A stretch of 64,000 nt of DNA from Cryptomeria japonica (GCF_030272615.1 NC_081415.1:508204873-508268872), one strand, 5' to 3'; positions 45,124 through 56,133 are shown, counted from the stretch's first letter. Notes: generated by a model not told the origin, from the letters alone. Numbers and translations are program-made.

Positions 45124-45997
45124 CCTGGCTTCTATCCTAGAGTTCTTAGTAAGGGTTTCTGTTCGAAGTTACCCCTTGAAGCCGCGCAAGCACGATTGAG
45201 GCCTATAGCCCAATGAGGTACCAAACAAAATGTAGTCACACAAGTGTGATTGAGACCACAAGGCCCTACAAAATGCCCGATATGAGAAATCTCAAAGAGA
45301 AAGTCAAATAACTCCGTCCTCCGAGACTTTAATCTCAAAGAGGCTTATTTATTATAGTGAGTCAGAATGCTTGGGTCTAGTTGTACTCACTTGGGTCATT
45401 CTCACAGGCTGATTAATTTTTCCCACTGTGGCAGGCCCGCTAAAGGAACACAAATCTCAAACTAGAAAAGCTTCAAGGGTCTAGATTATTGATTGTTTGT
45501 GCAGACAAGAGCATACTCTCTCCTACCTTTTAGACTTTTCTCAAACATGAAAAACATATTTATTTATGTACCACATCACAATTTAGGTGCCTAGAAAACA
45601 ATTAAGAATACACAAAGTTTGCTTGAATCTCTTTAGGCAACTTGCAAAAACAATGAATCAAAATTCATATTGTTTCTAATTGATACAGATGTATTCTTGG
45701 ACAAACGTTCTGCAAAAACTTGTCAGGCTATGAAAATCACTTAGATAGACAGAAAACATATCAAGGTTAGCATTAGTGCCAGAAAAATCACTTAGACAGA
45801 AAATAGACCAGGGTTAGCTTTAGTGCTAGAAAAATCAAATCAGAAAAACCCCTAAAATTACTTTGTTTTTTATGCGAGAAAGCATAAAATCATACGAACT
45901 TTCTCACCTGACCATACGATAATTCTCACCTATCCATACGAAAGAAGATAAAATATCATACTATAATGAATAGAATGTCGTAGGAGATTTTGTAGAG
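45124..45997 (-). repeat. Right terminal inverted repeat (about 0.87 kb)
   Basis: Reverse complement of 31713-32541; it ends GAGATTTTGTAGAG at 45997. It has a small internal duplication missing from the left copy (AAAATCACTTAGA.. twice, about 45733-45840) and lacks the hairpin of the left one. Confidence 0.88.
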
Positions 45998-45998
45998 A

Positions 45999-46357
45999 AT
46001 TAGGGGTTGGTGCTCAAAATAATATGAGTGGTTGCTCAAAATAATATGAGTGGGTGCTCAAAATTAGGGGTTGGTGCTTTAAATCATCAAGGGTTGGTGC
46101 TCCTTGGTTTGGTACCCTAAACATACTATAAACATTAATTTTATTGTGAGGCTAGATTGAAGTAGTAGACTCCAACAGCTATTCTCACCAAAGTTTTTTC
46201 TCACATTGGGTTTTCCTCGTAAATCTAGTGTTGTGGTTTGGTTTGTATGTGTGTGTGTGTTCTTAATTGATTTTTCAGTTTTAAAATTTGCACACATAGA
46301 TTAAAAGTTTTGTAAGACATGATTCACCCCCCTCTCAGTGTCGATTTGTGTTCTTCA
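45999..46357 (+). repeat. C3 3' LTR, right part
   Basis: Resumes at ATTAGGGGTTGGTGCTC and follows the 5' LTR (30440-30771) through GGTACCCTAAACATA, TTTATTGTGAGGCT, a GT microsatellite and GATTCACCCCCCTCTC to the end TTCTTCA at 46357. With 31472-31678 it makes the LTR lacking its first part. Confidence 0.85.
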
Positions 46358-48114
46358 GGAAAACACACTAAATCTCCGCCAATAACAGTAGCATAAATTT
46401 TTACATGTTGGGCTCAACTCTTGTGGGAGCCCATTTTACTCCACATGATGTGTCTTTGATATATCAATGTGAACTTGTAAAGTATTTCAGTAGGGAATAT
46501 CATACCTATACCTTCATAATGGACAAATATGTTTGAAAAAAATGAAATTCTAATTTTCATGGATACTGTCGATAATTTTCTGCATATTCTTTAATATTTC
46601 ACTGTTCTTCACAACTTGTTTGATGCCTTACGCAAATAATTATTCATTTGCCGAAGTTACATCTAAACTGATTAGGTATCTTGATCTCTAACACCACTTT
46701 TTCATCTCTTGTAGACACCATTGGAGCAGGAGAGTGTAAAGGAGCATGAGGACAAGCGACAACTCAGCCTCAGGGGTTTGTCATTCAAGCAATGACGGAT
46801 CCCTACTCTTTTTCATAGGCTTTCTTCTTTAAATGTATAGTTTCTTTTCATAATGCATTAAATGAGCTACTCCCACGGGTTGTGTGGGACACTATACTTT
46901 TGATATTCATGAATAAAGAAAGCATCCTTTTATGCAAAGTTGTAAACCGTTCTTTTTTAAAAAACACCTGCATTGAATATATTATTCATTTGATAGAATC
47001 TCTTACTTGTATGAGAAATTTAACATAATCATATATGTACTTTTATTTTTTTTAGTGCAAATCCTGTCCCAACTCTACTTGATTGAGCTGAAAGCGAAAT
47101 TAGGTAAAAATGTTACCTAATTTTGCCTCCAGCTCAATCAGGTAGAGATGAAACAACTTTTGCATTTAAAAATTGAAAGCACATATCTGATTATGCTTAA
47201 GTGCTCACACAAGTAAGAGAGGCTATCAACTGAAGCAATAGATTCAATGCAAATGTTCTTCCAAGAAGCAAGAGTATAAAACTTGTGTATAAAAAATGTT
47301 TTCTTTGTTCATGAATTCAAAAAGTATAGTGTCCCAAACAAGCCATGGGAGAAACTGATTCAATGTATCATAAAAGAAAACTATACATTTACAAAATAAA
47401 GCATATAAAAAGAGTAGGAATCCATCATTGCTTGAATGACAAATCTCTGAGGTTGAGTTGTCACTTGTCTCATGCTCCTTACATTCTGTTGCTCTAAAAG
47501 TGTCTGCACGTGATGAAAAGTGGTGTTAGAGTTCAAGATACCTAATCAGTTCGTATGTAAAATCAGAAAATGCATAGTTGTTTACATAAAGCGTCAAATC
47601 AGTTATGCAGTCATCACATATATTAGAGAGGAAAGTAAAAAAACATCATCAATATCCATTAGAATTTAAACTTCATTGTTTCATCTAACATGTTTCTTCA
47701 CTACTCAATAGAACCCCATTGACATAAGAAAGACAAGTAGTAGAAACTTAAATGACAGTGGCAAAACAAAGTTTTCCCTCTGTCAAATGGGTCAAAGAGC
47801 AGTAGTGTAGGGCATTGCTACAATAAAAGGAAAATGCTTTGAAGCTTATATGATAGTGGTGAAAAGATGTTGCAAAAAGCATAATACATAGTCATAACAA
47901 GAAAAGTAAAGGTGTTGCAACTTTTACAAGGAGCTATGTTTGAATGATCTCAAAAACATTCATGAGATGCATAATGAATAAATAAGGGTATAATAATCTT
48001 ATCTTGCAAGTTACAATGACAATCATTTTCATATCAAAGAACAGTGTTACAACAATGATGGAATCAAAACTCATTGAGTTTATAGTATCATGAAAATATA
48101 GAGCTTGTATTGGA
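46358..48114 (-). repeat. Family X palindrome, right half of split copy (with centre)
   Basis: Begins GGAAAACACACTAAATCTCC, exactly where the fragment 19303-19553 left off, and follows copy R from about 60565 to 62550. It has its own centre at about 47108 (ACTTGATTGAGCT..AGCTCAATCAGGTAG) and reaches ATAGAGCTTGTATTGGA, shortened internally relative to copy R (a segment missing near 47700). No protein coding seen. Confidence 0.85.
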
Positions 48115-51100
48115 TACTTATTTTGACCATGGTTGACTTTTCAATGGACATTTGTGGATACACTATGTGGTGATGTTTTATTCAGATATTATGCTATGAT
48201 GGTTTAAGCTTTGAATTGAGATTCAGTGAATGTTGTTTATGCATTATTTCCTTATTTATGATTAGATGTTAATTTTATTGGCCTACTGACCATGGACTAA
48301 CACATTTACTTTATACATGAGATGCGTTATGTATATGTCATCATGTATTTGTGGAAAGTGTATGGAGTGCAAGGAGATGATTTTCTTTCACTCACTTCAG
48401 TGAGACATGGAACGTCACGATTCTCCTTTGCCGGTGTGTCTACCGTGTTTGAATACATATATGCATGTGGTTCGGTGATGCAAGAATTACAGGTACAAGG
48501 TACTGACTTCACCAGGTTCCAAAGGTCTGAGCATACCTAATTAATCCGATAGAAGTGGAGGAGATACTATTAAGGCCCTAAATGTTATTCCTAGCCTTGC
48601 TCGATAGTGAGTTTTGTCAGTTGTCTATCTACCTTCCCTATGTTGGTATGCGGGTCATGTCTCTGCTTTGTTTTGTTGAGTTGTGTGTTATGCGTTTGTG
48701 AATTTAATTATTCTCTTTTTATGATTTTTAATGAGAAATTAATTATTAATACCTTATGGTTATTAATAATTAATGGATTGCATTTATGAAATTAAATTAG
48801 AAATAAATTATTAAGGGCACTTTTGTGGTTAAATAGATTAATCAATTATTTTAATTGGTTAGTTACAATTGATTGTTGATTTATTAGTGAAATTTATAGT
48901 ATGTCTTTTTCATTTAAAAATAAATAAAATGGGATAAAGTCATTTTTACCTTTATGCATTTTAAATATTTAAATTGATGTTTTTATTATGTGAGGAAAAA
49001 TGAATTCAATTAAAAAAAATATAAATGCAAATGTATTGTTTGGAGAAAAGAAATTGATTTTTTTAATTTTCATAAAAAAATGAATATGACCTAAATAGAT
49101 ATTTGTTTGGAAATGCCTTTATATTTTGGGATTTTCATCCAAAATAGGGAGTTCTCATTTTTATTCTGGAGCTGGGCATTTTGAGAAAAAAAAAAAAAAA
49201 AAATCTCTCTATTTTTGAAGTGGTTTTGGCTGAAGGTTTTGTTTTTGGAAAAACAGGTTTCCTGTTTTGAAGTGTTTTGTGTTTGGAAGGATTGGTGTGC
49301 TCTTCACCAAAATTTCTTCCAGGAAAACTTACCAAGTTGGTTTTTTTATCCTTCATTTTAAAAATTGTAAAGTTGAAATTCAACCCTCTGTGATTGTTTT
49401 TGCTTTGTGTTTGGAAAAGGAATTAGTTTTTAGTAAATTTGTATTCCCTTGTCTATTACAAAAATAAATTTCTCCATTATTTATCTAGGGGGATTATGCT
49501 GGACAAATTTTCATGGTTTTGGCAAACCTGAGAGATTGTTGTTGAAAATTTCTTGTTTAAAATTGCTGGGTATTTTCATTTTTGAATGTTCTGTTTAAAA
49601 AAAAAAGTGAAATTGGAGAGGCTAAATTTTATACTCTGTATGTTTCTATTAAACCCTGTAAAAATAAAATTTACTGTTAAAAGTTTGCTGGGTTTTTATA
49701 TTTTTTTTAGTTGTTTTTTTTTTAAATAAAAATAAATAAAGATAAAATTAAAGGGGGGTGTCCCCTCTGGATGCCATGACAACCATGGCTATGGGGAGCT
49801 GTGGCTCTCCCACAAGCCATGGGGAGCCCAGGACTGTGGGCAGCCACAGCCGTGGCTACGCACAGTCGTGGGTATTCCACAGGCTATGGGGGACCACAAC
49901 ATGGCCCCACAACCCCCACCTCTTTGATTTGAACATTTTAACTAAATTTGTGAGATTATTGTTAATAAATAATTTATTTTGAAACTTACAAATCTAGAAA
50001 ACTTGGTCAATTGTGAATTAGGAGAGAAAATAAATCGTTATTCTGCAATAAACAATGGTGTTGTTTCATTTCTGATTGTCTTTGTATTTAAGTTATATTG
50101 AAAGTCCTTTAGTTATATGTGGAAAGTAGACATTTCGTGTTGTCTTTTCTTTTTGGCCATGTCTCGTAAGTAGATTGTATTTTTCCAGTTGGTTAAACCT
50201 ATATACAAGGGCTTGTATGACTAAGTGTTTTCTCTGTTGTTTTGAACTCCCTTTGTAAATTGTTTTTGGTACCTTTTCCTTGGAGTTCTTTTGGGAATTT
50301 TTTGTAGTGTCATAAGGAAGAGTGGCTTTCGAGTGGGGGCCATGCCCAAAGAGGTTAGTAGGATAACCCCTCGAAAGCTAAATAAGTAAGTGATAACCTA
50401 ACAATATATTAGGAGTTTGGGTAGCTTAAACATTAATTAAGATTAATTGTACCCTACTCATGGTTGAGTTCTTGTATAGACTCAAGATGTAGTGGGAAGG
50501 CCTAGAATGACAAACCAACAACCTTGTCCTCATGAAAAGATTGTTTGGGTCCGCATGAGACTTGGATGGGGTCAGGGGTTCGGGAGAGCCTACCAAGATA
50601 ACCCAAGATGGGGGTTGAGGCTTATGGAGGCTTGCCAAGATAACCATTCCAATCTATGCGATGATATTTTTCCCTTATGGTCACTAGTGTGTAGCCTTGT
50701 TTATATCACCTGAAATTTTACAATGGAGTCATGTTTGTGAGTTTATGTTTTATGTGAGTTTACCCGATGTCATGTTTGTGAGTTTATGCTTTATGTGAGT
50801 TTACCCAATGTCATGTTGACACCATGTCTGCATACCTTGTAGTTTGCTAGTGGGTCTTATTTCTATCTCCTAGCACTGTGGGGTGGTTCTTTTTGAGCCA
50901 CATGGTCAGGTGGTAGTGCCACTTTCCAACGAGTGTGTTTGTTCCTTTTTTGCAAGAGTTGGCTTCACAAGTTTTCCACTTGCTCTTTTGGGTTCGAGCA
51001 TCTCGTATTTCTAGTTGGATCCTATTTGTCCATCTTGTATCATTCTTGTAGTTCTTGGACCTTTGTATCATATGCTTATGTATGCCTTCATGGAAAAATG

Positions 51101-51580
51101 TAATTTTAATGTATACATTATGGATTTTTATGAAACTTAGTGTTTAAGTGCAATGTACTAATATTCTAATCTTGCAATGTAAAGCAATGTATTATGATAA
51201 GAATTAGATGGTTAAATTTATATCTTTTATTAGAATCATTGATGTAATGTAATGGAAAGTACTATCATGAATGAAACATAGCAATGTTAATGATATCACA
51301 TGCAATTGCATGAAACAATCATTGTTTAGTGTAATTGAGTTTTTTTATGATTAATTTATCTTAAGTGGATTACTTAACCTTAAGCAATGTTTAGTCTAAT
51401 AATGTAAACCATATTGGGAAACCCTTTAGGAGTTTAATTTAAGTATTTCATTTGTGCAAATTAAATGCAATGGTTATCTTAATGCATCATTTAGTTTATG
51501 AATGTTTAAAAATAAATTATTTACACTCTTTTTCCAATGTTTTAGTTGAATCTTTTAGGGTTTCTTGACGGGGCGTTACA
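48115..51580. mobile_element. Unclassified 3.5-kb block, probably LTR-derived
   Basis: Lies between two X-family pieces and ends GACGGGGCGTTACA; on the minus strand this reads TGTAACGCCCCGTC, a start common in plant Ty3/gypsy LTRs. No gag, pol or transposase motif was found. It includes a GC-richer part at 49741-49920 with repeated CCATGGGGAGC/GGCTATGGGG motifs, a 41-bp tandem duplication at 50729-50815, and A/T runs (49184-49202). No second copy or clear target duplication is present, so type and direction are uncertain. Confidence 0.4.
50729..50815. repeat. 41-bp tandem duplication
   Basis: CATGTTTGTGAGTTTATG starts at 50730 and 50771; both units continue TTTATGTGAGTTTACCC. Two copies, period 41 bp. 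Confidence 0.85.
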
Positions 51581-51711
51581 TATATGTAGTTTCATATGAT
51601 GTCTCTTGTCCCTGCAATTGTATCTCATATTGGTAGCTTTATATAGGAATACATACATTTTGCAGGTTATAAGTTGTGTTAGTTATCAAATCAGTTTTAA
51701 GTTGTGGGAAA
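51581..51711 (+). repeat. Family X LTR (copy X2), part before the nested insertion
   Basis: TATGTAGTTTCATATGATG through CAAATCAGTTTTAAGTTGTG matches the reverse complement of about 9255-9385 in LTR X1. It is cut at GGAAA by element 51712-56133 and resumes at 56134. Confidence 0.82.
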
Positions 51712-52247
51712 TGTTGAGACATGGACCAGCTAGGACTCGAACCTAGGACCTTCCAACATTGTTGGAGGGATCTACCACTGAGCTATTGGCCCCTCTTGGA
51801 CCAGTCCATCATCAGTCCAGGTGTGGCTTATTTCCAACACCAACGCCCCTCCTTAAGCCACACCTCTCGTGTGCTTGGAACTCCTATCCTGGACCTGGCT
51901 TTGATACCATGTTGTTTTTATATATCATAGGTATCATGCAACATTCACTCAACAATTGTCCTATGTAATGCCCCCATGATCGAAGGAAATAAATGCTCGA
52001 TCAAGGATGTGAAAGGTCATGACCCCACTCGGGGTAAACACATCAAACAAAGGGGTTTGAATTAATTAACACCCGATAGACAACTAGTCTTAATCATACG
52101 ATAACAAATGAATATAAATTCAAAAGGAAACATAGATAGGAATCAATCAATTTAGTAAATGATAAATCACATATATAAGTCAGTGATTTAATAATGGTTA
52201 ATACAACAGTCAAGGGAAATATATATCTTGCTGCTATAACATCAACA
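51712..52247 (-). repeat. 3' LTR of the PPR-carrying element (536 bp)
   Basis: Minus-strand ends TGTTGA (52247) and TCAACA (51712). About 200 bp at its 3' end equal the module at 523-721, including PBS-like TATCAGAGC, the polypurine run and the tRNA-like part. Confidence 0.9.
51723..51792 (-). other. tRNA-derived sequence in LTR (copy 2)
   Basis: Minus-strand cloverleaf: acceptor GGGCCAA/CTGGTCC (six of seven pairs), D arm GCTC..GATC, anticodon arm CTCCA/TGGAA around ACAATGT, and a perfect five-pair T arm CTAGG/CCTAG with TTCGAGT. A box TAGCTCAGTGGTAGA and B box GGTTCGAGTCC are textbook pol III elements. U33 is replaced by C, arguing against decoding. The best preserved of the three copies. 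Confidence 0.7.
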
Positions 52248-52279
52248 CTCTCTCTTAGCTAAGGAGGTATCTTTCCATA

Positions 52280-52620
52280 TATACATGTCATGGAGTCTCT
52301 CAACATGACATCCACAATGGATACTCCCATTTGTGAAAAGAGTTCATCATGGCACCACTCAACGTGATGTCATCATGGAGTCACTCAACATGACGTCCAC
52401 CATGGCTACTCCCATGGGTGGAAAGGAACATGCATACAAGTGCCCATCACGGATTCGCTCAACGTGATGTCATCATGGAGTCTCTCAACACAATGTTCAC
52501 CATGGCTACTCCCATGAGTGAAAGAACACAAGTACAAAGAACTAATCACAAATTCTCTCAACGTGATGTCGTCATGGAGTCTCTCAACATGACGTCCACC
52601 ATGGCTACTTCCAGAGGGTG
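52280..52620. repeat. About 100-bp tandem array inside the PPR-carrying element
   Basis: CATGGAGTC(T/A)CTCAACA recurs at 52289, 52374, 52474 and 52573 (spacings 85, 100, 99), with CAACGTGATGTCATCATGGAG and CACCATGGCTACTCCCATG in each unit. Three to four units. The plus-strand 153-codon frame over this array (52418-52879) is a product of the repeats. Confidence 0.88.
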
Positions 52621-52629
52621 GAAAGACAA

Positions 52630-52772
52630 GGTCTTTCACCTCAAATTTCTCAGTCACAGAGAAAAATTCATAACAAGGGTTTTCACCTCATACTTCTCCA
52701 TCATAGAGAAATATACACTAACAAGGGCTTTCACCTCATACTTCTCTCTCTCAAAGAAATATACACTAACAA
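52630..52772. repeat. About 52-bp tandem repeat, three units
   Basis: TTTCACCTCA.A.TTCTC begins at about 52635, 52680 and 52730, each followed by an AGAGAAATATACACTAACA-like end. It lies directly next to the 100-bp array. Confidence 0.82.
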
Positions 52773-52779
52773 TAAATCT

Positions 52780-54202
52780 TCATGATGATGTGGCTCCCTC
52801 TAAAGCTCCAAGTACTCACATCAACCTCCTAACCTCCTCGTCCAAGGTTCTCTCTGTTGGTTTGTCAGACTCCCTCTGAATGCTAATTCCTCCTCTTTGA
52901 AGAAACTGTTCACAATCTATATAGGCTTTTCCTCTTCGAGAGATGTCTCAACTTAGTCCCATGGCTGTAAGTTGTGCCACATACATTTCTTCAGCTTGTG
53001 TGACTTCCTCATAGGATGCAGCAAGCTCTTCCTCCCTTGAATTCCTTATGCAATCTCTCATCACCCTTTTGCTCATTGATCTATTTAGAAGCATTTTAAA
53101 GAGATTAATAATATTTCAAGGAATCAAGCTACTCGAAGAGAAATAAATAGACCAATGCTGGAAGCATAAATGATTCACTATTACCAATGTTATTGCGTGA
53201 ATTTATACTCTACATAAAATTCATGATCATTAATCAAAGGTACAAACAAAAAAATAAATACTTATCTCTTTATTATTGGTACACCATTGTGCTAGACCTG
53301 TAGCTATGACTCATCTTCTCCACCTTCAGTGTTGCCATCCCATGCAACCAACCTCATATATTCCAAATCAAACACAATTTCACAAGGAATAGGGATGGAT
53401 GCATTGAAATTAGCCCATCTCTACAACACTTTTGTTATTGTCTCTTTCAAATCAATAAATTTTGCAAGGGCCTATTGTGATGCTCTTTTTTTTCATTTCG
53501 TCTTCATCTGCATAAATTTACCTTTAAAGGATCTGCCCTTAGGTCTTTAATAATTTGCAGCCTTAGATCTGCAATACTTTGCCTTCAAGACCTGCCCTAG
53601 TTTGCGTTTAAGATCTTTAGGTCTACAATATTGATCATTACTGCCATATTGAGTGCAGTTTTCCTATGGTATACCCACCCAGTGGCCAAATCGAATATCC
53701 TTCAAGTGAACATACCCTTGATTGATCACTGGATTCTAAAAATAAGATCGTTGTGTGTCAAGATCACAATCGCTTTCTGTCACAAACTCATCACTGAATA
53801 TCACCTTATAACATGAGTCACTTGTCAATTTTGTTGTACTTCTGGAATACAATTCACCACCTTAAGCAATATCGATTCTCTATGTTGATCAAATGTAATG
53901 ATCAACACAAAATTATAGTTTCCACTTTGCTTGGTTGAAAGACCTCAAAGTTAATTGTGCGACATGGCACATTGGTCGCAGAGAATCTGGGGCCCTTTGA
54001 CCAAACACATAGGTTCAACCACAGTCATAAAGTTGAATTGCTACTAGTGGTGTTGTTGTAGAGATGCGACGGGAGGCAAGGAGGAGGATGCCATTGTTGG
54101 TGCAACCTGAGAGTAGCCTCAGCTGTGTGGCATCCCTGCTGGGTGCTACCGATGAAGGGCACGAACCTTCTTTTCTCTGCGGAGACTATCTAGCTCACGC
54201 CA
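52780..54202. other. Internal DNA of the PPR-carrying element, unassigned
   Basis: No transposon protein seen. A short minus-strand frame at about 53090-52945 (SMSKRVMRDCIRNSREEELA, then SYEEVTQAEEMY and a stop) looks codon-like and might be another captured gene end, but too short to call. The rest shows no recognised features. Confidence 0.35.
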
Positions 54203-54655
54203 CTATGATGGGGTGAAAATGTGTGCAAGCCATCTAGACAAGCCCGTTGGTGCTTTGTGAACCTTCACATGGGATCTTTGTGTGCTTTCTAGGCACTCTA
54301 TGTTGCCGTGGGTGCTCTGGCTATCCTTGGTGTCTTCATCTTTCTCAATCAGATGCAGCATAGTATTCAAGAGGAGAATATAATTTGTAGTAGTCTCAAA
54401 CTCAAGATCATACAAATGTTGTGCAACACATTCTGCTAGTGAAATGTTGCCATAGATTCGGTAGGCACCAAGTAAGGCTCCCTAGATAGAAGAATTTGGC
54501 TTTAGTGGCATCATTTTAATAAATTGGTGTGCCTCATCCAAGTGCCCGACACGACCAAGGATGTCAACCATGCAAGCATAGTGTTGAACATAGGGTGAGA
54601 TGCCATAATCTTTAGTCATCCATTCGAAGTGCATCCAACCCTCGACAAGCCCAGA
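54203..54655 (-). pseudogene. Captured pentatricopeptide-repeat (PPR) gene fragment
   Basis: Minus-strand reading gives a C-terminal PLS-class PPR sequence: LVEGWMHFEWMTKDYGIS, VQHYACMVDILGRVGHLDEA, HQFIKMMPLKPNSSI, a TAG in place of the expected Trp, GALLGAYRIYGNISLAE, QHLYDLEFETTTNYILLLNT, then VKVHKAPTGLSRWLA, like the PPR E-domain tail. The motif HYACMVDLLGR..LDEA and WGALL.ACR.H.N are hallmarks of plant organelle RNA-editing/processing PPRs. Upstream repeats, if captured, have decayed past recognition. It lies on the same strand as the carrying retroelement, consistent with capture as RNA; the TAG shows it is not expressed as a full protein. Confidence 0.88.
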
Positions 54656-54659
54656 ATGA

Positions 54660-55559
54660 AGTTAAGAAAACATGCCAAACAATGATGTGGCACAACATCT
54701 TCACTCCACAGGCCACAAAAACTAATTCACAATAGTGTGCATGCGCGCAATGACATATCATGGCCTATTGAGATGATGAAGGAGATATGTGTCGCAAGAT
54801 TTCAATCTTAAATTCATCTGTGATTGAGACAAGGATCAAACCCAACACTAATTATACTTCCTCAATTTAGATAACCACCACTCCTTAGGAATATGAAGCT
54901 TGATAAATGCCTTGGAAATGATGAACAAAGACATCGAGTTGTAGATAAGCTACATATCATAGAATACATAATGGGCCCAATCTAAAAGGAGATGTAGCTA
55001 CAAATATAGAAGCTCTGAGAGCCTGATAGGTGATGTGTCATATCATGGAAAGCACTTTGTCCATTGGTGCACATTTGCGAATCAAAATTTCATCTCCTTC
55101 GACATTGACAATTGTGGCAAGAAAGACTATAGATTTCTCAACCAAACAATTTGAGAGGTAAAACCTAGCCATTCAATCTGATGGACTTTACATCAATACA
55201 CTCCCACTAAGATGAAATGGTGATTGGTGTGAAAGATGTCGAGATTCAACATGGTGCCTCTTCACAACAAGCCCCGAAAACTAAGCTTGTATAGACCTTT
55301 CACAACTCATTGCTCGCAGAAATGCAGTGAAAAGTATTGATTATAGCTCATGGGAGGAGATTCAAAATAATTGAACAGAGTTCCGTAGCGATGGCCCTCA
55401 CACCATTGTGTCATTCTTGGTAATCAACAGACATGCCTATGAATGCTTCTACGGTACAACAAATTCTGATAATATCATGATAATCAACCATTCCTTGATT
55501 GAGACCACAAACATGATCGCAAGGATTTTAAACTGCAGACCGACCCAGAAATGATTTTA
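54660..55559. other. 5' internal DNA of the PPR-carrying element
   Basis: May contain more decayed PPR sequence next to 54655 (minus-strand SGLVEGW context), but no further motif could be read in any frame. No gag, protease or RT. Nothing else recognised. Confidence 0.35.
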
Positions 55560-55571
55560 GTTCTAATACCA
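55560..55571 (-). promoter_or_regulatory. Primer-binding site of the PPR-carrying element
   Basis: Minus strand TGGTATTAGAAC directly after the 5' LTR, a two-base variant of the tRNA-Met PBS TGGTATCAGAGC. Confidence 0.8.
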
Positions 55572-55574
55572 TAT

Positions 55575-56133
55575 TGTGACATGGACCAGCTAGGACTCGA
55601 ATCTAGGACCTTCCAACATTGTTGGAGTGCTCTACTACTGAGCTATTGGCCCCTCTTGGACTAGTCCATCGTCGGTTTGGGTGTGGCTTATTTCCAACAC
55701 CAACACCCCCCCTTAAGCCACACCTCTCGTTTGCTTGGGGCTCCTAGCCTAGACCTAGCTCTGATACCATGTTTTTATATATCATAGGTATCACAGTCAA
55801 CACATCCTTCACAGGTATTGTGCAACATTCACTCAACAATTGTCCTATGTAATGACCCCATGATCGAAGGAAAGAAATACCCAATCAAGGACGTGAAAGT
55901 TGATGACCCCACTCGGGGTAAACACATCAAACAAAGGGGTGTGAATTAACTAACACCTGATAGACAACTAGTCTTAATCATATGATAACAAATGAATACA
56001 AACAAAAAAAGGAAACACGGGTAGGAATCAATCAATTTAGTAAATGATTAAATCACATATATAAGTCAGTGATTTAATAATGGTTAAGACAACAATCAAG
56101 GGAAAGATATCTCCTGCTGCTATAACATCAACA
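55575..56133 (-). repeat. 5' LTR of the PPR-carrying element (559 bp)
   Basis: Matches 51712-52247 over its length with an extra stretch of about 25 bp near 55796-55821 (CAGTCAACACATCCTTCACA). Ends at the PBS on one side and TGAAA on the other. Confidence 0.9.
55583..55652 (-). other. tRNA-derived sequence in LTR (copy 3)
   Basis: Same fold as copy 2: acceptor GGGCCAA/CTGGTCC, D arm GCTC/GAGC, anticodon arm CTCCA/TGGAA. The T arm CTAGA/CCTAG has one mismatch, and the B box reads GATTCGAGTCC. Both promoter boxes are present. Confidence 0.65.

Larger units (their letters stand above)
31679..45997. mobile_element. About 14.3-kb TIR transposon with hAT-type transposase
   Basis: This block splits a C 3' LTR. 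Its ends are long inverted repeats (31713-32541 and 45124-45997), and both sides carry AATTAGGGGT (31669-31678; 45998-46007), whose inner 8 bp ATTAGGGG would suit a hAT target duplication; the LTR repeats this motif, so that is not proof. About 33 bp of inverted LTR-like DNA lie before the left TIR (31680-31712). Contents: promoter, 5'UTR intron and broken hAT transposase (+), a convergent G-patch/coiled-coil gene (-), a 265-bp tandem array and an uninterrupted 191-codon ORF (-). TIRs this long are unusual for hAT, usually below 50 bp. Confidence 0.8.
51712..56133 (-). mobile_element. Non-autonomous LTR element carrying PPR gene sequence
   Basis: Two same-direction LTRs (51712-52247 and 55575-56133) flank 3.3 kb without gag or pol. 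On the minus strand the LTR starts TGTTGATGTTATAGCAGCA and ends TCTCAACA. The PBS TGGTATTAGAAC follows the 5' LTR (55560-55571) and a purine run AAGAGAGAG precedes the 3' LTR. Flanks GGAAA (51707-51711) and TGAAA (56134-56138) are a 5-bp duplication with one change. The intact sequence at 9240-9265 reads GTTGTGAGAAAGAGTC on the minus strand, proving the insertion site. Internal DNA holds two tandem arrays and a PPR fragment. Confidence 0.9.

Noticed and set aside
51801-51835. Possible hammerhead ribozyme in the LTR: minus strand ACTGATGATGGACTGGTCCA has the CTGATGA core and a short stem, which would make this a retrozyme.
   Set aside because: The required GAAA after stem II is replaced by AGAGG, and the other two copies read CCGACGA instead of CTGATGA. 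The ribozyme core is not conserved.
52418-52879. Plus-strand ORF of 153 codons.
   Set aside because: Its sequence is the translation of the 100-bp and 52-bp tandem repeats (repeated QRDVVMESLN, FTSYFS), on the strand opposite to the element.
54203-54655. Intact host PPR gene.
   Set aside because: Only the C-terminal part is readable, with a TAG at a conserved Trp, and it lies inside an LTR element.
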